A DNA stretch of 64,000 bases from DATMQA01 sp035566895 (GCA_035566895.1 DATMQA010000069.1:1-64000); one strand, 5' to 3'. Positions 7,891 through 16,225 are shown, counted from the first letter of the stretch. Made by a program: numbers and translations. The notes: a model not told the origin generated them from the sequence alone.

Positions 7891-8484
7891 TCAACCCTCC
7901 GCGCGTGGTTCTTCCACCGGCGCCAGCACCTCGACTACTTCCGCCAACACACGGTCGGTGTCGTCGAGCAAAATGTTGCTCCGTCCGTACAAAACGCACG
8001 GCCGCCGCAGGCACAGCACCGCACTCATGTGGGTATCGGCTTCCGTCCGGAAAAAGGCCTCGGGCCGGCTTGTGTGAGGGATGGCCTCCGTCTGCAGGAT
8101 GTTGCCCAAGGGACGTTCTTCCTCGAGCACCCTTTGCCGGGCAGCTTCCGGGAGGTGGTCCAGGCAAATTCGGATCACGCCGTACTCGACCGGGGGCGCC
8201 TCGGCCGCGCGTTTCAGGATGACCTCGCGCAAATAGACGCCGTTCTGACGCTCGCGGCTCAGCACCGTCAGCCGCATCGGCTGGCGGTAAAATCCCTCAA
8301 GGGTCGGCGTCATATCACGGGCATGCACCAGCAGCCCCCGGTACGGTTCAGGGATTTCATCCTTCCGGAGCAGATACAGCCGTGGCAGAGGCGGACCCTC
8401 TCGCGCATAAAACCGTTCCAGCAAAGCCGCCCACGCGGGCAAATGCTTTCTTCGTTGGCGAGCGGCTGAAGTGGTGGTGAACAT
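7891..8484 (-). CDS. Chorismate-pyruvate lyase-like (UbiC/DUF98) protein
   Basis: This 197-residue protein resembles chorismate lyases, which cut pyruvate from chorismate to give 4-hydroxybenzoate. Features matching the family are the strand NGVYLREVILKR with its Arg, the loop EERPLGNILQ with the conserved Leu-Gly, and the C-terminal YGRSNILLDDTDRVLAEVVE, in which Gly-Arg and the late Glu correspond to substrate-binding residues. Length is slightly above E. coli UbiC (about 165). The ATG start follows 60 bp after the radical SAM gene. Beside a PaaK-like ligase and an aryl thioesterase, a hydroxybenzoate-producing role is likely but inferred; some DUF98 proteins have other roles. Confidence 0.7.
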   Translation of the reverse strand: MFTTTSAARQRRKHLPAWAALLERFYAREGPPLPRLYLLRKDEIPEPYRGLLVHARDMTPTLEGFYRQPMRLTVLSRERQNGVYLREVILKRAAEAPPVEYGVIRICLDHLPEAARQRVLEEERPLGNILQTEAIPHTSRPEAFFRTEADTHMSAVLCLRRPCVLYGRSNILLDDTDRVLAEVVEVLAPVEEPRAEG

Positions 8485-8544
8485 CGGAAGAAATCGGTGG
8501 CCTCAACTAACCGGACCGGCTGAAGGGATAGGCGGAGCGGCGCA

Positions 8545-9954
8545 TCATGCGTAGCGGGCCGTGCGGTGTTCAGGAAGGAAGAACTCGTGCACCAAACGAT
8601 CCACCTGGAGGAGCCCATCCCGAGTCAGGCGGAGCCAATCCCCGTCAATGACCAGGGCGCCCCAGGTTTGCAAACGGGCGAGCGGCTCGACAAACCGGGC
8701 CAGAACGTCCACTCCGAATTTGCGCTGAAAGTAGGCGCGGCTGATTCGCCCCAGCTTGAACTGGAGCGCCATTTCCCGGATCAAGCGCTCTTCGGCCGTC
8801 GGGGTCAGCGCGCGGTAGAGCGGCAGCCGCCCTGCGCGCAGCATCGCCAGGTAAGGCTCGAAATCATGCTGGTTCTGAAAGTGCGTGCCGCCGACATGGG
8901 AAAAGGAAGCCACGCCCAAGCCGAGGAGATCGGCGCCCTGCCAGAGGCTGTCGCGATATACAAAGCGGGTGCGAGCAGGGTCTTTCACAACGGCGTAGCC
9001 GCTGGTGACGGTGTAACCGGCCTGTTCCAATTCTTTGAAGGCGTAGTCAACCCACCGGCGTTTCGTTTGCCAGTCGGCCACGGGAGCCGCCAACTTTCCC
9101 TGGGCCTTCATCTCCTGGTAGATCTGGGTGTTGTAGGGAATTTCCATCTGGTAGATGGTGACGCTGTCAGGCGAAAGCTCGATGGTCTGGCGCACGCAAT
9201 CCCGCCAGTTCTCTTCGGTTTCCTCGACCATGCCGGCGATAAGGTCCACGTTGATTTGTGGAAAACCCAGTTCCCGGGCAAAGCTGTAGGCGCGGCGGAT
9301 TTCGCGCGAGCGGTGGGCGCGCCCGTTGATGTCGAGGATGTGGTCGTTGAAATTCTCGACCCCGAGACTCAGGCGGGTCACGCCAATGTCCCGAATGACT
9401 TTGAGCTTGTGATCGGTAAGCGTTCCGGGCTCGCACTCGAAGGTAACTTCCACGGCCTCGTCCCAGGGCAGCAGCGCCTTCATCTCGCTAGTCAAATGCT
9501 GGAGCTGGGACTCCGAGAGAAACGACGGTGTACCGCCCCCGAAATAGACGAACTGCGGCTTGCGCCCGCCGATGAATTTCTGCGCCGCGTAAAGCTGCAG
9601 CTCACGAATCGCCAGGTCCAGGTAGGCTTTGATGGCGGTGGCATCCTTGTCGGTATAGACCCGGAAATAGCAAAAATGGCAGCGTTTCCGGCAAAACGGA
9701 ATGTGCAGGTAGAGGCCTAGCGGAGTGCCGGGCGCCGGCGGGCGGTCCAAGGCAGCCAGCGCCTCTCCCACCTGGTCCGGTTTCCAAAATGAGAACGGCG
9801 GATAATTGGAAACGAAATAATTGCCGACGGTGGTTTGCTTTTCCACCGGAACGGTCGCTGGCGCCGGTTCTACGGGTGCTGTGGTCATGACAAGCTTGGC
9901 AATCGGCCGGCCGTTGCGGCTCAACCGCCCTGGCCCCAAATGAGACATTGCCAT
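8545..9954 (-). CDS. HemN/HemW-like radical SAM protein
   Basis: This 469-residue radical SAM protein has the coproporphyrinogen-oxidase-like architecture. The cluster motif is CRKRCHFCYF (about residues 96-105): CxxxCxxCxF, lacking the fourth Cys of true HemN and so resembling HemW and HemN-like tailoring enzymes. The SAM loop is VYFGGGTPSFL (about 135-145), with ECEPGT and LSLGVENFND following. A HemN C-terminal helical domain is present (MALQFKLGRISRAYFQRKFG). The N-terminal ~70 residues before LGLYLHIPFC are an extension with low-complexity Pro/Val; ATG at 9888 is another possible start. It leads the minus-strand row of aryl-acid-type genes, so it may be a tailoring enzyme rather than a heme enzyme (inference). 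Confidence 0.82.
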   Translation of the reverse strand: MAMSHLGPGRLSRNGRPIAKLVMTTAPVEPAPATVPVEKQTTVGNYFVSNYPPFSFWKPDQVGEALAALDRPPAPGTPLGLYLHIPFCRKRCHFCYFRVYTDKDATAIKAYLDLAIRELQLYAAQKFIGGRKPQFVYFGGGTPSFLSESQLQHLTSEMKALLPWDEAVEVTFECEPGTLTDHKLKVIRDIGVTRLSLGVENFNDHILDINGRAHRSREIRRAYSFARELGFPQINVDLIAGMVEETEENWRDCVRQTIELSPDSVTIYQMEIPYNTQIYQEMKAQGKLAAPVADWQTKRRWVDYAFKELEQAGYTVTSGYAVVKDPARTRFVYRDSLWQGADLLGLGVASFSHVGGTHFQNQHDFEPYLAMLRAGRLPLYRALTPTAEERLIREMALQFKLGRISRAYFQRKFGVDVLARFVEPLARLQTWGALVIDGDWLRLTRDGLLQVDRLVHEFFLPEHRTARYA

Positions 9955-9993
9955 TATCCAGCAGGTTTTTTAATTTATCAAATCATTAATACT

Positions 9994-11388
9994 ATGCTCG
10001 GTAAAGCGGTGGAGGCGGGCTTCCAGCCTGCCAGTGGCGGACGCATCCTTGAGTCCTGTCCTGGCAGCGCGGGCGGCGTGGACGCCGCCGCACTGGCAGG
10101 CTGGAAGCCCGCCTCCACCGTCGCGCGTTTCGCATCTGCTGTCCTGGCGCTCTGGCTAACGATGGTTCCCGCCGGGTCCGAGGCACAAGCCAATTGGCCG
10201 CGCTGGCGTGGTCCGCAGGACAACGGGAGCATCGGCGCCGGGGCCTATCCGGTGAAGTGGGACGTGACGAACCTATTGTGGAGCGTGGAACTGCCCGGCA
10301 AAGGTTGCTCGACGCCGGTGGTCTGGGAGAAACGCATTTTCCTCACCGCACCGACTAACAACCTGGACGCCGTGCTCGCGTTTGACTGGGCGGGCAAGCC
10401 GCTATGGGCGACGACGCTGGGGCGGGAGCAGGCCGGCCGGCATCGAAACGGTTCCGGCAGCAACCCGTCCCCGGCCACGGATGGCAAGGGCCTTTTTGTC
10501 TATTTCAAGAGCGGGAACCTGGCCGGGCTGGAGTTCGACGGCACGGTGCGTTGGCGGACCAATCTGATCGACGGATTCGGCCCAGAGACGCTTTACTGGG
10601 ATCAAGGTACCTCGCCGGTGTTGACGGAGAACGCGGTCGTAATAGCCCGAATGCACCATGGAGAATCCTGGCTGGCGGCGTTCGATAAAGCGACCGGCCA
10701 GATCCGCTGGAAAGTGGCGCGCAATTATGAAACGCCGGTGGAAGGCGATAACGCCTACTCGACGCCCCTCATCGTTCAGGAGCAGGGGAAAGAAGCGGTG
10801 TTGGTGTGGGGCGGGCAGCATCTGACCGCCCACGACGCGGCGGACGGCAAACTGTTGTGGTCATGCGGCGAGTTCAACCCCGACTCCTCACCCAATTGGC
10901 CGGCGGTCGCCTCACCCGTGCTCGCGGGCGATGTCGTGGTGGTCGCCTGTGGCCGTTCGGATCGGGGTCAGCCCCGGCTGTATGGCGTCAAAATGGGCGG
11001 GGCCGGCGATGTAACGGCCACGCACCGCGTGTGGGAGCGCAAGGACACCGGCACGTTCGTGCCTACGCCTGCCGAATACCAGGGCCGCGTGTACGTGTTG
11101 CGTGACCGCGGGGAAATTGAGTGTCTCGACCCAGGTACCGGCAAGACCGTGTGGCGCGACGCCTTTCCAAAGGCCAGTTCCAATTACTATGCGTCGCCCC
11201 TGATCGCCGGCGGTCACATCTACGCGGCGCGAGAGGACGGCGTGGTGTTCGTGGGGCGCGTCGCGGGGGGATTTGAGGTTCTCGCCGAGAACAAGATGGG
11301 AGAGCGCGTGATCGCCTCACCGGTGCCGGTAGCCAACCGTCTGCTGCTCCGGGGCGAGCGCCACCTGTTCTGCGTGGGCGGAGGGTGA
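9994..11388 (+). CDS. Exported PQQ-like beta-propeller protein with repeat-encoded N-terminus
   Basis: This protein of about 464 residues has a signal-peptide core (FASAVLALWLTMVPAGSEA) and then the verrucomicrobial/planctomycetal propeller start NWPRWRGPQDNGS. Propeller blades follow with repeats such as LLWSVELPGKGCSTPVVW, DAADGKLLWSC and DPGTGKTVW, typical of PQQ-dehydrogenase-like repeats. The likely role is periplasmic or surface scaffolding; no catalytic residue is evident. Oddly, codons 6-43 come from a palindromic element (10008-10119) placed ahead of the signal core. No ATG, GTG or TTG lies in frame between the element and the hydrophobic core, so repeat-encoded residues must be translated if this signal is used. 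The frame continues upstream to a TTG at 9835, but that overlaps the divergent radical SAM gene. Confidence 0.8.
   Translation: MLGKAVEAGFQPASGGRILESCPGSAGGVDAAALAGWKPASTVARFASAVLALWLTMVPAGSEAQANWPRWRGPQDNGSIGAGAYPVKWDVTNLLWSVELPGKGCSTPVVWEKRIFLTAPTNNLDAVLAFDWAGKPLWATTLGREQAGRHRNGSGSNPSPATDGKGLFVYFKSGNLAGLEFDGTVRWRTNLIDGFGPETLYWDQGTSPVLTENAVVIARMHHGESWLAAFDKATGQIRWKVARNYETPVEGDNAYSTPLIVQEQGKEAVLVWGGQHLTAHDAADGKLLWSCGEFNPDSSPNWPAVASPVLAGDVVVVACGRSDRGQPRLYGVKMGGAGDVTATHRVWERKDTGTFVPTPAEYQGRVYVLRDRGEIECLDPGTGKTVWRDAFPKASSNYYASPLIAGGHIYAAREDGVVFVGRVAGGFEVLAENKMGERVIASPVPVANRLLLRGERHLFCVGGG
10008..10119. repeat. 112-bp palindromic element, in-frame copy 1
   Basis: The arms are perfect 29-bp inverted repeats, 10008-10036 (GGTGGAGGCGGGCTTCCAGC...) and 10091-10119, around a 54-nt centre. 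It encodes VEAGFQPASGGR...LAGWKPASTV within the propeller-protein gene. The opposite strand is also open and encodes the same ends (VEAGFQPAS...LAGWKPAST). A second copy of the same architecture lies at 13121-13230. Confidence 0.92.
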
Positions 11389-11436
11389 GCCTTGGTTTGC
11401 GCCGCAAAAATTTAATGGTATCTTTACGGGTTCCTT

Positions 11437-13059
11437 ATGACCCGTCCTCTTGCGCGGAAGGCTGGCAACGGTCAAAGAGTAGCGGCGGTCGCTGTGCTGC
11501 TGTTGTGCCACGTCCGCGCCCTGGCCACCGACTGGCCGCAATACCGGGGCCCCACAACGGACGGTATTTCCCCGGACCCAATTTCCCCGAACTGGCCGGC
11601 CAACGGGCCGACCGTCGTTTGGATGAACACGTCCCTCACGAACGGTTTCAGTTCTTTCGCGGTGAGCCAGGGCAAGGCCTTCGCGACGATTTCGCAAACG
11701 GACGGCACCGGCACTTTGCGCGAATTCTGCGTCGCAGTTGACGCAGCGACCGGGAGCAATCTTTGGGCAACACCTATTGGCAATGCGCTCTGGGACCCGA
11801 GCGTTACTTACAACGGCGGTGACGGTTCATACCCCTACAACACAGGCGACGGCCCGCGCACGACGCCATCGGTCACGGCGGGCGGCGTTATGGCGCTCTC
11901 CGGGCAGCTTCATCTGGTCAGCCTGGACGCGAGCAGTGGTGCGGTCATCTGGAGCAACGACCTGGTGTCTGCGTATGGGGCCAGCACCATTACGTGGGAC
12001 AACGCCGCTTCGCCCTGCTTCGACAATGACCTGGTGTTTGTAAACCTCAACACTTCCACAAACAACGCGACCCTGGTCGCATTTCGCACGGCGGATGGCA
12101 GCCTGGCCTGGAGCTCGCAAAACGAGAACGTCACACATACCACGCCGGTCGTGGCGACGATGCAAGGGGTTCGCCAGGTCATTTTTGCCACTCAGACCGG
12201 GCTGGTCTCGCTGGACCGAACCACGGGCAACTTTCTGTGGAAATTCACCTACCCGTTCTTCCCTATTTCGACCTCGATGGGCGCGTCGCCCGTGGTTTAT
12301 TCGAATCTCGTCTATTGCACCGCAGCATATGGCAGGGGGGCAGCGGTGGCGCAGATCACTTTGAGCAACGGCACCTGGACGGCGACCCAGCTTTACTACA
12401 AGAACAGTTCGGCGGGTCAGAATTACCGGAGCATTTGGATGACCCCGGTGTGTTATCAGGGTTATATCTACACATTGTGCGGGGAGAACAGCACTTTCCT
12501 CACCCCTCCGCTCAGTTGTATCGAGTTGAGCACCGGCAACCTGCAATGGGCGACGAACAACTTTGGCATGGGGGGGCTCATACTCGTCAACACGAACCTG
12601 CTGGTCCTCACCGAAGATGGCCAGTTGGTCCTGGTCCAGCCCTCACCGTCGGCTTACCTCGAAGTCGCGCGTTACCAGGCCTTTCACTTCAGCCCCAGTG
12701 CTACGGGGAAGTGCTGGATCAGCCCCGCGTTCAGCAACGGGCGCATCTACGCCCACAGCACGATCGGAGGTATTTGCGTTGATGTGTCGGTATCATCACC
12801 GCTGAAATTGCTTTCCCCGCAGTTCCTGAACAGCACGCAGTTGCAACTGGTAGTGAGCACCGCGAACGGAAGCCCCATCGATTCCAATCGGCTGCCGAAG
12901 ATCGAGGTGCGGGCCACCAATACCCTGGGTGCGCCGCTCTCGACCTGGCCGAAACTTACCAACCAACTGGTGCTGACTACGAATGGCCTGGCGCTACTGA
13001 CCAATACGATCAATCGCGGCCAGTCGCGTCAGTTTTACAATGCGGTCGAACACCGTTAA
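11437..13059 (+). CDS. Exported PQQ-like beta-propeller protein
   Basis: This 540-residue protein has a signal peptide (RVAAVAVLLLCHVRALA, about residues 14-30) and the mature start DWPQYRGPTTDGISPD, paralogous to the gene upstream. Propeller blades are seen as VDAATGSNLWATPIG, RTADGSLAWSSQ, DRTTGNFLWKF and ELSTGNLQWATNN. The C-terminal ~90 residues (LLSPQFLNSTQLQLVVST...) form a separate beta domain ending in SRQFYNAVEHR, resembling the degenerate terminal tails of secreted verrucomicrobial proteins. ATG is used; a start here places a basic n-region (RPLARK) before the hydrophobic core. It follows the first propeller gene by 48 bp and is probably co-transcribed. Role unknown; exported structural or binding protein (inference). 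Confidence 0.85.
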   Translation: MTRPLARKAGNGQRVAAVAVLLLCHVRALATDWPQYRGPTTDGISPDPISPNWPANGPTVVWMNTSLTNGFSSFAVSQGKAFATISQTDGTGTLREFCVAVDAATGSNLWATPIGNALWDPSVTYNGGDGSYPYNTGDGPRTTPSVTAGGVMALSGQLHLVSLDASSGAVIWSNDLVSAYGASTITWDNAASPCFDNDLVFVNLNTSTNNATLVAFRTADGSLAWSSQNENVTHTTPVVATMQGVRQVIFATQTGLVSLDRTTGNFLWKFTYPFFPISTSMGASPVVYSNLVYCTAAYGRGAAVAQITLSNGTWTATQLYYKNSSAGQNYRSIWMTPVCYQGYIYTLCGENSTFLTPPLSCIELSTGNLQWATNNFGMGGLILVNTNLLVLTEDGQLVLVQPSPSAYLEVARYQAFHFSPSATGKCWISPAFSNGRIYAHSTIGGICVDVSVSSPLKLLSPQFLNSTQLQLVVSTANGSPIDSNRLPKIEVRATNTLGAPLSTWPKLTNQLVLTTNGLALLTNTINRGQSRQFYNAVEHR

Positions 13060-13069
13060 CCGATCGCGC

Positions 13070-14005
13070 ATGTGGAGGACTCTCCGATTGAAATCTAGCG
13101 AGCCCAAAAACCGGCAATCTGTAGAGGCGAGCTTCCAGCCTGCCAGCGGCGGACGCATGCTTGCGTCCTGGCCGGGCAGTGAGGGCGGCGGGGACGCCGC
13201 CTCACTGGCAGGCTGGAAGCCCGCCTCTACGGTGGCAGTCTCAACATCCGCCCAAAACCGGGTGGCGTTCACCTTGATTGAACTGCTGGTGGTTATCGCG
13301 ATCATTGCCATCCTGGCCGCAATGCTGTTGCCGGCGTTGTCAGGCGCCAAGGAGCGCGCCAAACGCACCGGCTGCGTTAACCAGATTCACCAGTTCCTGC
13401 TCGCCATCCACATGTATGCCAATGACAACGAACAACGGCTCCCCAGCGGCGCTTCCGAAAGCAATACCCCAAACGGGGTGCAGGATGACTCGATTCCAAT
13501 CCTCTCGGGGATCACGCGCACGCAGATGGTCCAGTACGCCGGCAATTACAAGATACTCGGGTGCCCCAGCCTGGGGGCGCCCTTCAACACCGAAGCGGGC
13601 TGGCATGAGTCGGGCTATGGCTGGGTCATTGGCTACAACTATTTGGGCGGGCACGCCAACACACCCTGGCCGTTGCTGGCGGGCGGGGAAGCCTGGTTCT
13701 CGCCGCAGAAGCTCACCGAAACCAGCACGAACCTCGGACCCACCTCGCCCCTGCTCACCGACATGAACGACTGGTCACCCGGCTACGGTGGCTCGATTGT
13801 TCCACATGGACGCAACGGCGCGGTCCAGAACGGCGGTGACTTTCAGAACGCGGGTGCCAACGGGGCGTCTTCGACCGACCTGGGAGCCACCGGCGGGAAC
13901 CTTGGCAGCATGGACGGGTCGGTAACCTGGCGGTCCATCAAGAACATGAAACTGCGCCACGGCTCGCAGCAATACGGTCCCGACGGTTGCTGGGCAATGT
14001 GGTAA
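13070..14005 (+). CDS. Prepilin-like (type II pseudopilin) protein with repeat-encoded N-terminus
   Basis: The core NRVAFTLIELLVVIAIIAILAAMLLPAL is the class III prepilin cleavage and methylation segment; the mature protein would start at Phe with Glu at +5. The rest, beginning SGAKERAKRTGCVNQIHQFL, has the form seen in many verrucomicrobial and planctomycetal pseudopilin-like proteins: a globular domain with Gly-rich loops, ending in MDGSVTWRSIKNM. Between a possible start (ATG 13070, or 13040 overlapping the upstream gene) and the cleavage site lies a palindromic repeat (13121-13230) read in frame. A GTG at 13232, just past the repeat arm, would give a normal short leader (VAVSTSAQNRVA) and may be the true start. 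Probably a surface filament or secretion component; substrate unknown. Confidence 0.82.
   Translation: MWRTLRLKSSEPKNRQSVEASFQPASGGRMLASWPGSEGGGDAASLAGWKPASTVAVSTSAQNRVAFTLIELLVVIAIIAILAAMLLPALSGAKERAKRTGCVNQIHQFLLAIHMYANDNEQRLPSGASESNTPNGVQDDSIPILSGITRTQMVQYAGNYKILGCPSLGAPFNTEAGWHESGYGWVIGYNYLGGHANTPWPLLAGGEAWFSPQKLTETSTNLGPTSPLLTDMNDWSPGYGGSIVPHGRNGAVQNGGDFQNAGANGASSTDLGATGGNLGSMDGSVTWRSIKNMKLRHGSQQYGPDGCWAMW
13121..13230. repeat. 110-bp palindromic element, copy 2
   Basis: The arms are 13121-13146 (GTAGAGGCGAGCTTCCAGCC...) and 13205-13230, 26 bp with one mismatch. The centre matches that of copy 1 (10008-10119) at most bases. The encoded 38 residues are identical to copy 1 at 31 positions, beginning VEASFQPASGGR and ending LAGWKPASTV. 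Confidence 0.92.
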
Positions 14006-14014
14006 GCCCGGCGC

Positions 14015-14404
14015 TTATCGAATGGATTGCTCTGCCAAGGTTATTTGCGCCTGCTTGCCACACAGCATCTGAAGCGTCTCGACGAAACCCTCAGCGTAGC
14101 GGCGGCCTTCGTCCCTGGTCAGCACCCCGATTTGCGCCTCGACGAGCGATGAGTTCGGCACTGGCTTGGCGGAAAGCTTCTGCGCCACCACCGGTTTAAT
14201 GCCCGCCAGTTTGCCAGCCAAGTACTTAAACCGGGCAGAGTTCGCCTGCGCAGCCGCGAAATCCGCCTGCTCGCTGGGGGTTACCGCGATGCGGAGCGTC
14301 ACCGTGACCGCGGGATGATTGCGAGCCTTGCCGACGATAATGGCTCCCCCCACGAGAGACCCGGCCACGGCCAGCGCAATGCCCACTTTAGTCTTCCAAT
14401 TCAT
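14015..14404 (-). CDS. Small exported or membrane-anchored protein, unknown
   Basis: This protein of about 129 residues starts MNWKTKVGIALAVAGSLVGG, a single N-terminal membrane or signal segment. It is followed by a soluble part (AVTVTLRIAVTPSEQADF...) that contains no Cys motif and ends in LAEQSIR. The start at 14404 is supported by a clear ribosome binding site (GAAAGAGG, 8 bases before ATG). The frame is open 18 codons upstream, but that part lacks such a site. The middle is Ala-rich and probably helical. The gene is convergent with the prepilin-like gene, 9 bp apart. No family is recognised. Confidence 0.65.
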   Translation of the reverse strand: MNWKTKVGIALAVAGSLVGGAIIVGKARNHPAVTVTLRIAVTPSEQADFAAAQANSARFKYLAGKLAGIKPVVAQKLSAKPVPNSSLVEAQIGVLTRDEGRRYAEGFVETLQMLCGKQAQITLAEQSIR

Positions 14405-14690
14405 CGTTCCAACCTCTTTCGTCACTTTGACCCAGGATGCATCCATTATGGCTCGCATCGGTGTTATGTTCTGAACTTTGTCGCCCGCTTGATCCTATCA
14501 CGGCTAGCACGGCAGATGAGTTTGATAACTCGGCGGCTGCGGGCTCCGTTCGGCGTCACCGACGCACCTATAAAATGTAATAACAATCTCCACCCATTCC
14601 GCTTATCGTCAATTTCCGGAATTGGCACTGCCAATTGTGCAGGGTGTAGGCACTTGACTTCTTTTATTGTCCACCCAGACTGCCGCGCTT

Positions 14691-15128
14691 ATGAACATCA
14701 CCGATCTAACACCGAAACAATTGCGCCAGGCAGCGGATCTCCAGGAGCGGATTCAATCCCTGCAATCCGAGTTAACCAATATCCTTGGCGGCGAGATCCC
14801 GGTTCCATTCTCCAAAGGGCCCAGGAAGAAGAAGCGCAAAATGAGTGCGGCCGGAAGAGCTGCTGTCGCTGCTGCCGCCAGAGCAAGGTGGGCCAGGATT
14901 AAAGGCACAGGTCCAGCGGTAAAACCTGCCCGGAAGCCGAAGCGGAAAATGAGCGCAAAGGGACTGGCAAACATTCGTGCTGGCGTTGCGAAGCGAATGG
15001 CCGCACAGGGTAAAGGGCCGGCGATGAAACCCAAGCGGAAGATGTCTGCTGCCGGGAGGGCGGCCCTTTCCCTTGCAGCCAAAGCCCGCTGGCGGGTAGC
15101 CAGGAGGCAGGGCAAGACGACGCTTTAG
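14691..15128 (+). CDS. Basic repeat protein with KRKMSAAGRAA motifs
   Basis: This protein of about 145 residues begins with a short helical segment (TPKQLRQAADLQERIQSLQSEL), possibly coiled coil. Three repeats follow: KKRKMSAAGRAAVAAAARAR, KRKMSAKGLANIRAGVAKR and KRKMSAAGRAALSLAAKARW. They are separated by Lys/Pro linkers and are strongly basic, suggesting nucleic-acid binding in the manner of histone H1-like or NUMOD3-like motifs (inference). A TTG at 14667 would add eight residues. The gene stands alone between a small exported protein and a hypothetical gene. Function is unknown; nucleoid association is the simplest guess. Confidence 0.7.
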   Translation: MNITDLTPKQLRQAADLQERIQSLQSELTNILGGEIPVPFSKGPRKKKRKMSAAGRAAVAAAARARWARIKGTGPAVKPARKPKRKMSAKGLANIRAGVAKRMAAQGKGPAMKPKRKMSAAGRAALSLAAKARWRVARRQGKTTL

Positions 15129-15380
15129 CGAGCGCGAGCTTGTATTGAACAGGGTCGAACCGGTCGAGTAACCCTGAAAACGTGTTTTCCGTTTGGTTGT
15201 TTCTTCACCGCTATCGCTAGCGCCTTCCGTTGGCCGACGAGCACGACCGCCCCATAGTTCAAAGCTATCACCAACCAACTCTTATAAGTATTAGCGCAAG
15301 GTGTGTCCTCCCCGTCATATTCGCCGAGTCACACCCTTATGAAGCGGATTAGTCACAACAGGAACGATCAGAAGAAGCTC

Positions 15381-15680
15381 ATGAAAACCAAATGCACGAA
15401 GGGACCGGTAAGACTGCTCCGGTCAGGCCAAATCAACCAGGCCGGTGAAGAGTACCTGCGGTTTGAATTGGATCACAAGACCCGGCTTGAAGTGGAGGCA
15501 CTGGCCGGGACTGCCGGTTGCACACCGTTTGAGATGTGCGTCAATCTTTTGCGGCAGCGCATTTCCCAGCTTTGTGACGATCAGGTGATGCTCCATTCGC
15601 CGAAGGTGGTTCCGTTTTCACGAGCGGGTCCAGGCGGAGCGCGTGGGTGTCGTTCGGCAGCGGATACGCCCTGCGGGTAA
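15381..15680 (+). CDS. Hypothetical protein, possible ribbon-helix-helix-like
   Basis: This protein of about 99 residues (MKTKCTKGPVRLLRSGQ...) has a central segment YLRFELDHKTRLEVEALAG followed by TPFEMCVNLLRQRI. Together these have the form strand-helix-turn-helix, recalling small DNA-binding ribbon-helix-helix proteins, but the match is weak. Other starts are ATG 15339 and GTG 15303. The last ~40 residues (SRAGPGGARGCRSAADTPCG) are low quality and lie opposite the next gene's 3' end, so the true C-terminus may be shorter or the gene may be degrading. Confidence 0.45.
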   Translation: MKTKCTKGPVRLLRSGQINQAGEEYLRFELDHKTRLEVEALAGTAGCTPFEMCVNLLRQRISQLCDDQVMLHSPKVVPFSRAGPGGARGCRSAADTPCG

Positions 15681-15933
15681 ACCTCCAATACTTGCCGGAA
15701 GCTGTCACCTGCGTGAAGAACAGCCGGGGACTCAATTTAACAATCGCGGGTGGCGCGGCGGGCCGGCTGAGGATCGTCTCGAACTGCGCCCGGGCGGCCG
15801 CGTGGGTTTGCGCCTCCACCACCAGGATCGAATTAGCCCGGGCCAGGAACTGGACCGCGGGTGCATAGGATTTCCCTCGGGCTGGCGGCGGTTTGCCCGA
15901 GACCAGGGTGCAGCGGCACTGGCGTTCTTCCAT
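15541..15933 (-). CDS. Hypothetical protein, 130 aa
   Basis: This soluble protein contains VQFLARANSILVVEAQTHA and FFTQVTASGKYWRFTRRAY. The pattern of strands and helices looks like a real domain, but I cannot name a family. Its last ~46 codons overlap the 3' end of the convergent gene at 15381-15680. Codons near the C-terminus are less convincing than those in the middle. The gene starts with ATG at 15933, 70 bp from the YqjD-like gene's stop on the same strand. Confidence 0.4.
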   Translation of the reverse strand: MEERQCRCTLVSGKPPPARGKSYAPAVQFLARANSILVVEAQTHAAARAQFETILSRPAAPPAIVKLSPRLFFTQVTASGKYWRFTRRAYPLPNDTHALRLDPLVKTEPPSANGASPDRHKAGKCAAAKD

Positions 15934-16003
15934 TCGGAGACATGAATGAAATCATATTCCCCGCCGAACCGCCCCCAGATATTTCCTTGGGTCGTGGCTG
16001 ACC

Positions 16004-16225
16004 TCAGTCGTGCCTGCTCCGCATGGCCAGCACGCCGATTAGCACGCCCAGGCCAAACGCGATTCCGATCGCTTGATACGGATGCTCACGGACAGCCTTG
16101 TCGGATGCCTTGGCGGCGGCGACGGTTTGCTCCTGCAGCCGGTCGCAAACAGCTTTGGCTTTTTCAACCGCCGCATCCAGTTTTGCCCGGAGTTCGCTTT
16201 TTTCTTCACGTTCTGTTGCTTCCAT
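16004..16225 (-). CDS. DUF883/ElaB-YqjD-like membrane-anchored protein
   Basis: This 73-residue protein has a charged N-terminal helix (ATEREEKSELRAKLDAAVEK), an amphipathic Ala/Lys-rich stretch, and one C-terminal membrane helix, YQAIGIAFGLGVLIGVLAM, ending in RSRHD. This is the full ElaB/YqjD/DUF883 layout. The conserved HPYQAIGIAFGLGVLIG matches the family. In E. coli such proteins anchor ribosomes to the inner membrane in stationary phase; that role here is inference. It is somewhat shorter than the ~100-residue E. coli proteins. It lies 66 bp beyond the DUF72 gene's stop codon, in the opposite order to a typical operon, so it may have its own promoter. Confidence 0.85.
   Translation of the reverse strand: MEATEREEKSELRAKLDAAVEKAKAVCDRLQEQTVAAAKASDKAVREHPYQAIGIAFGLGVLIGVLAMRSRHD

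Noticed and set aside
8545..9954. Interpretation as true coproporphyrinogen oxidase HemN
   Set aside because: The motif is CxxxCxxCxF without the fourth Cys, and no heme genes are near; HemW-like or tailoring role is more likely.
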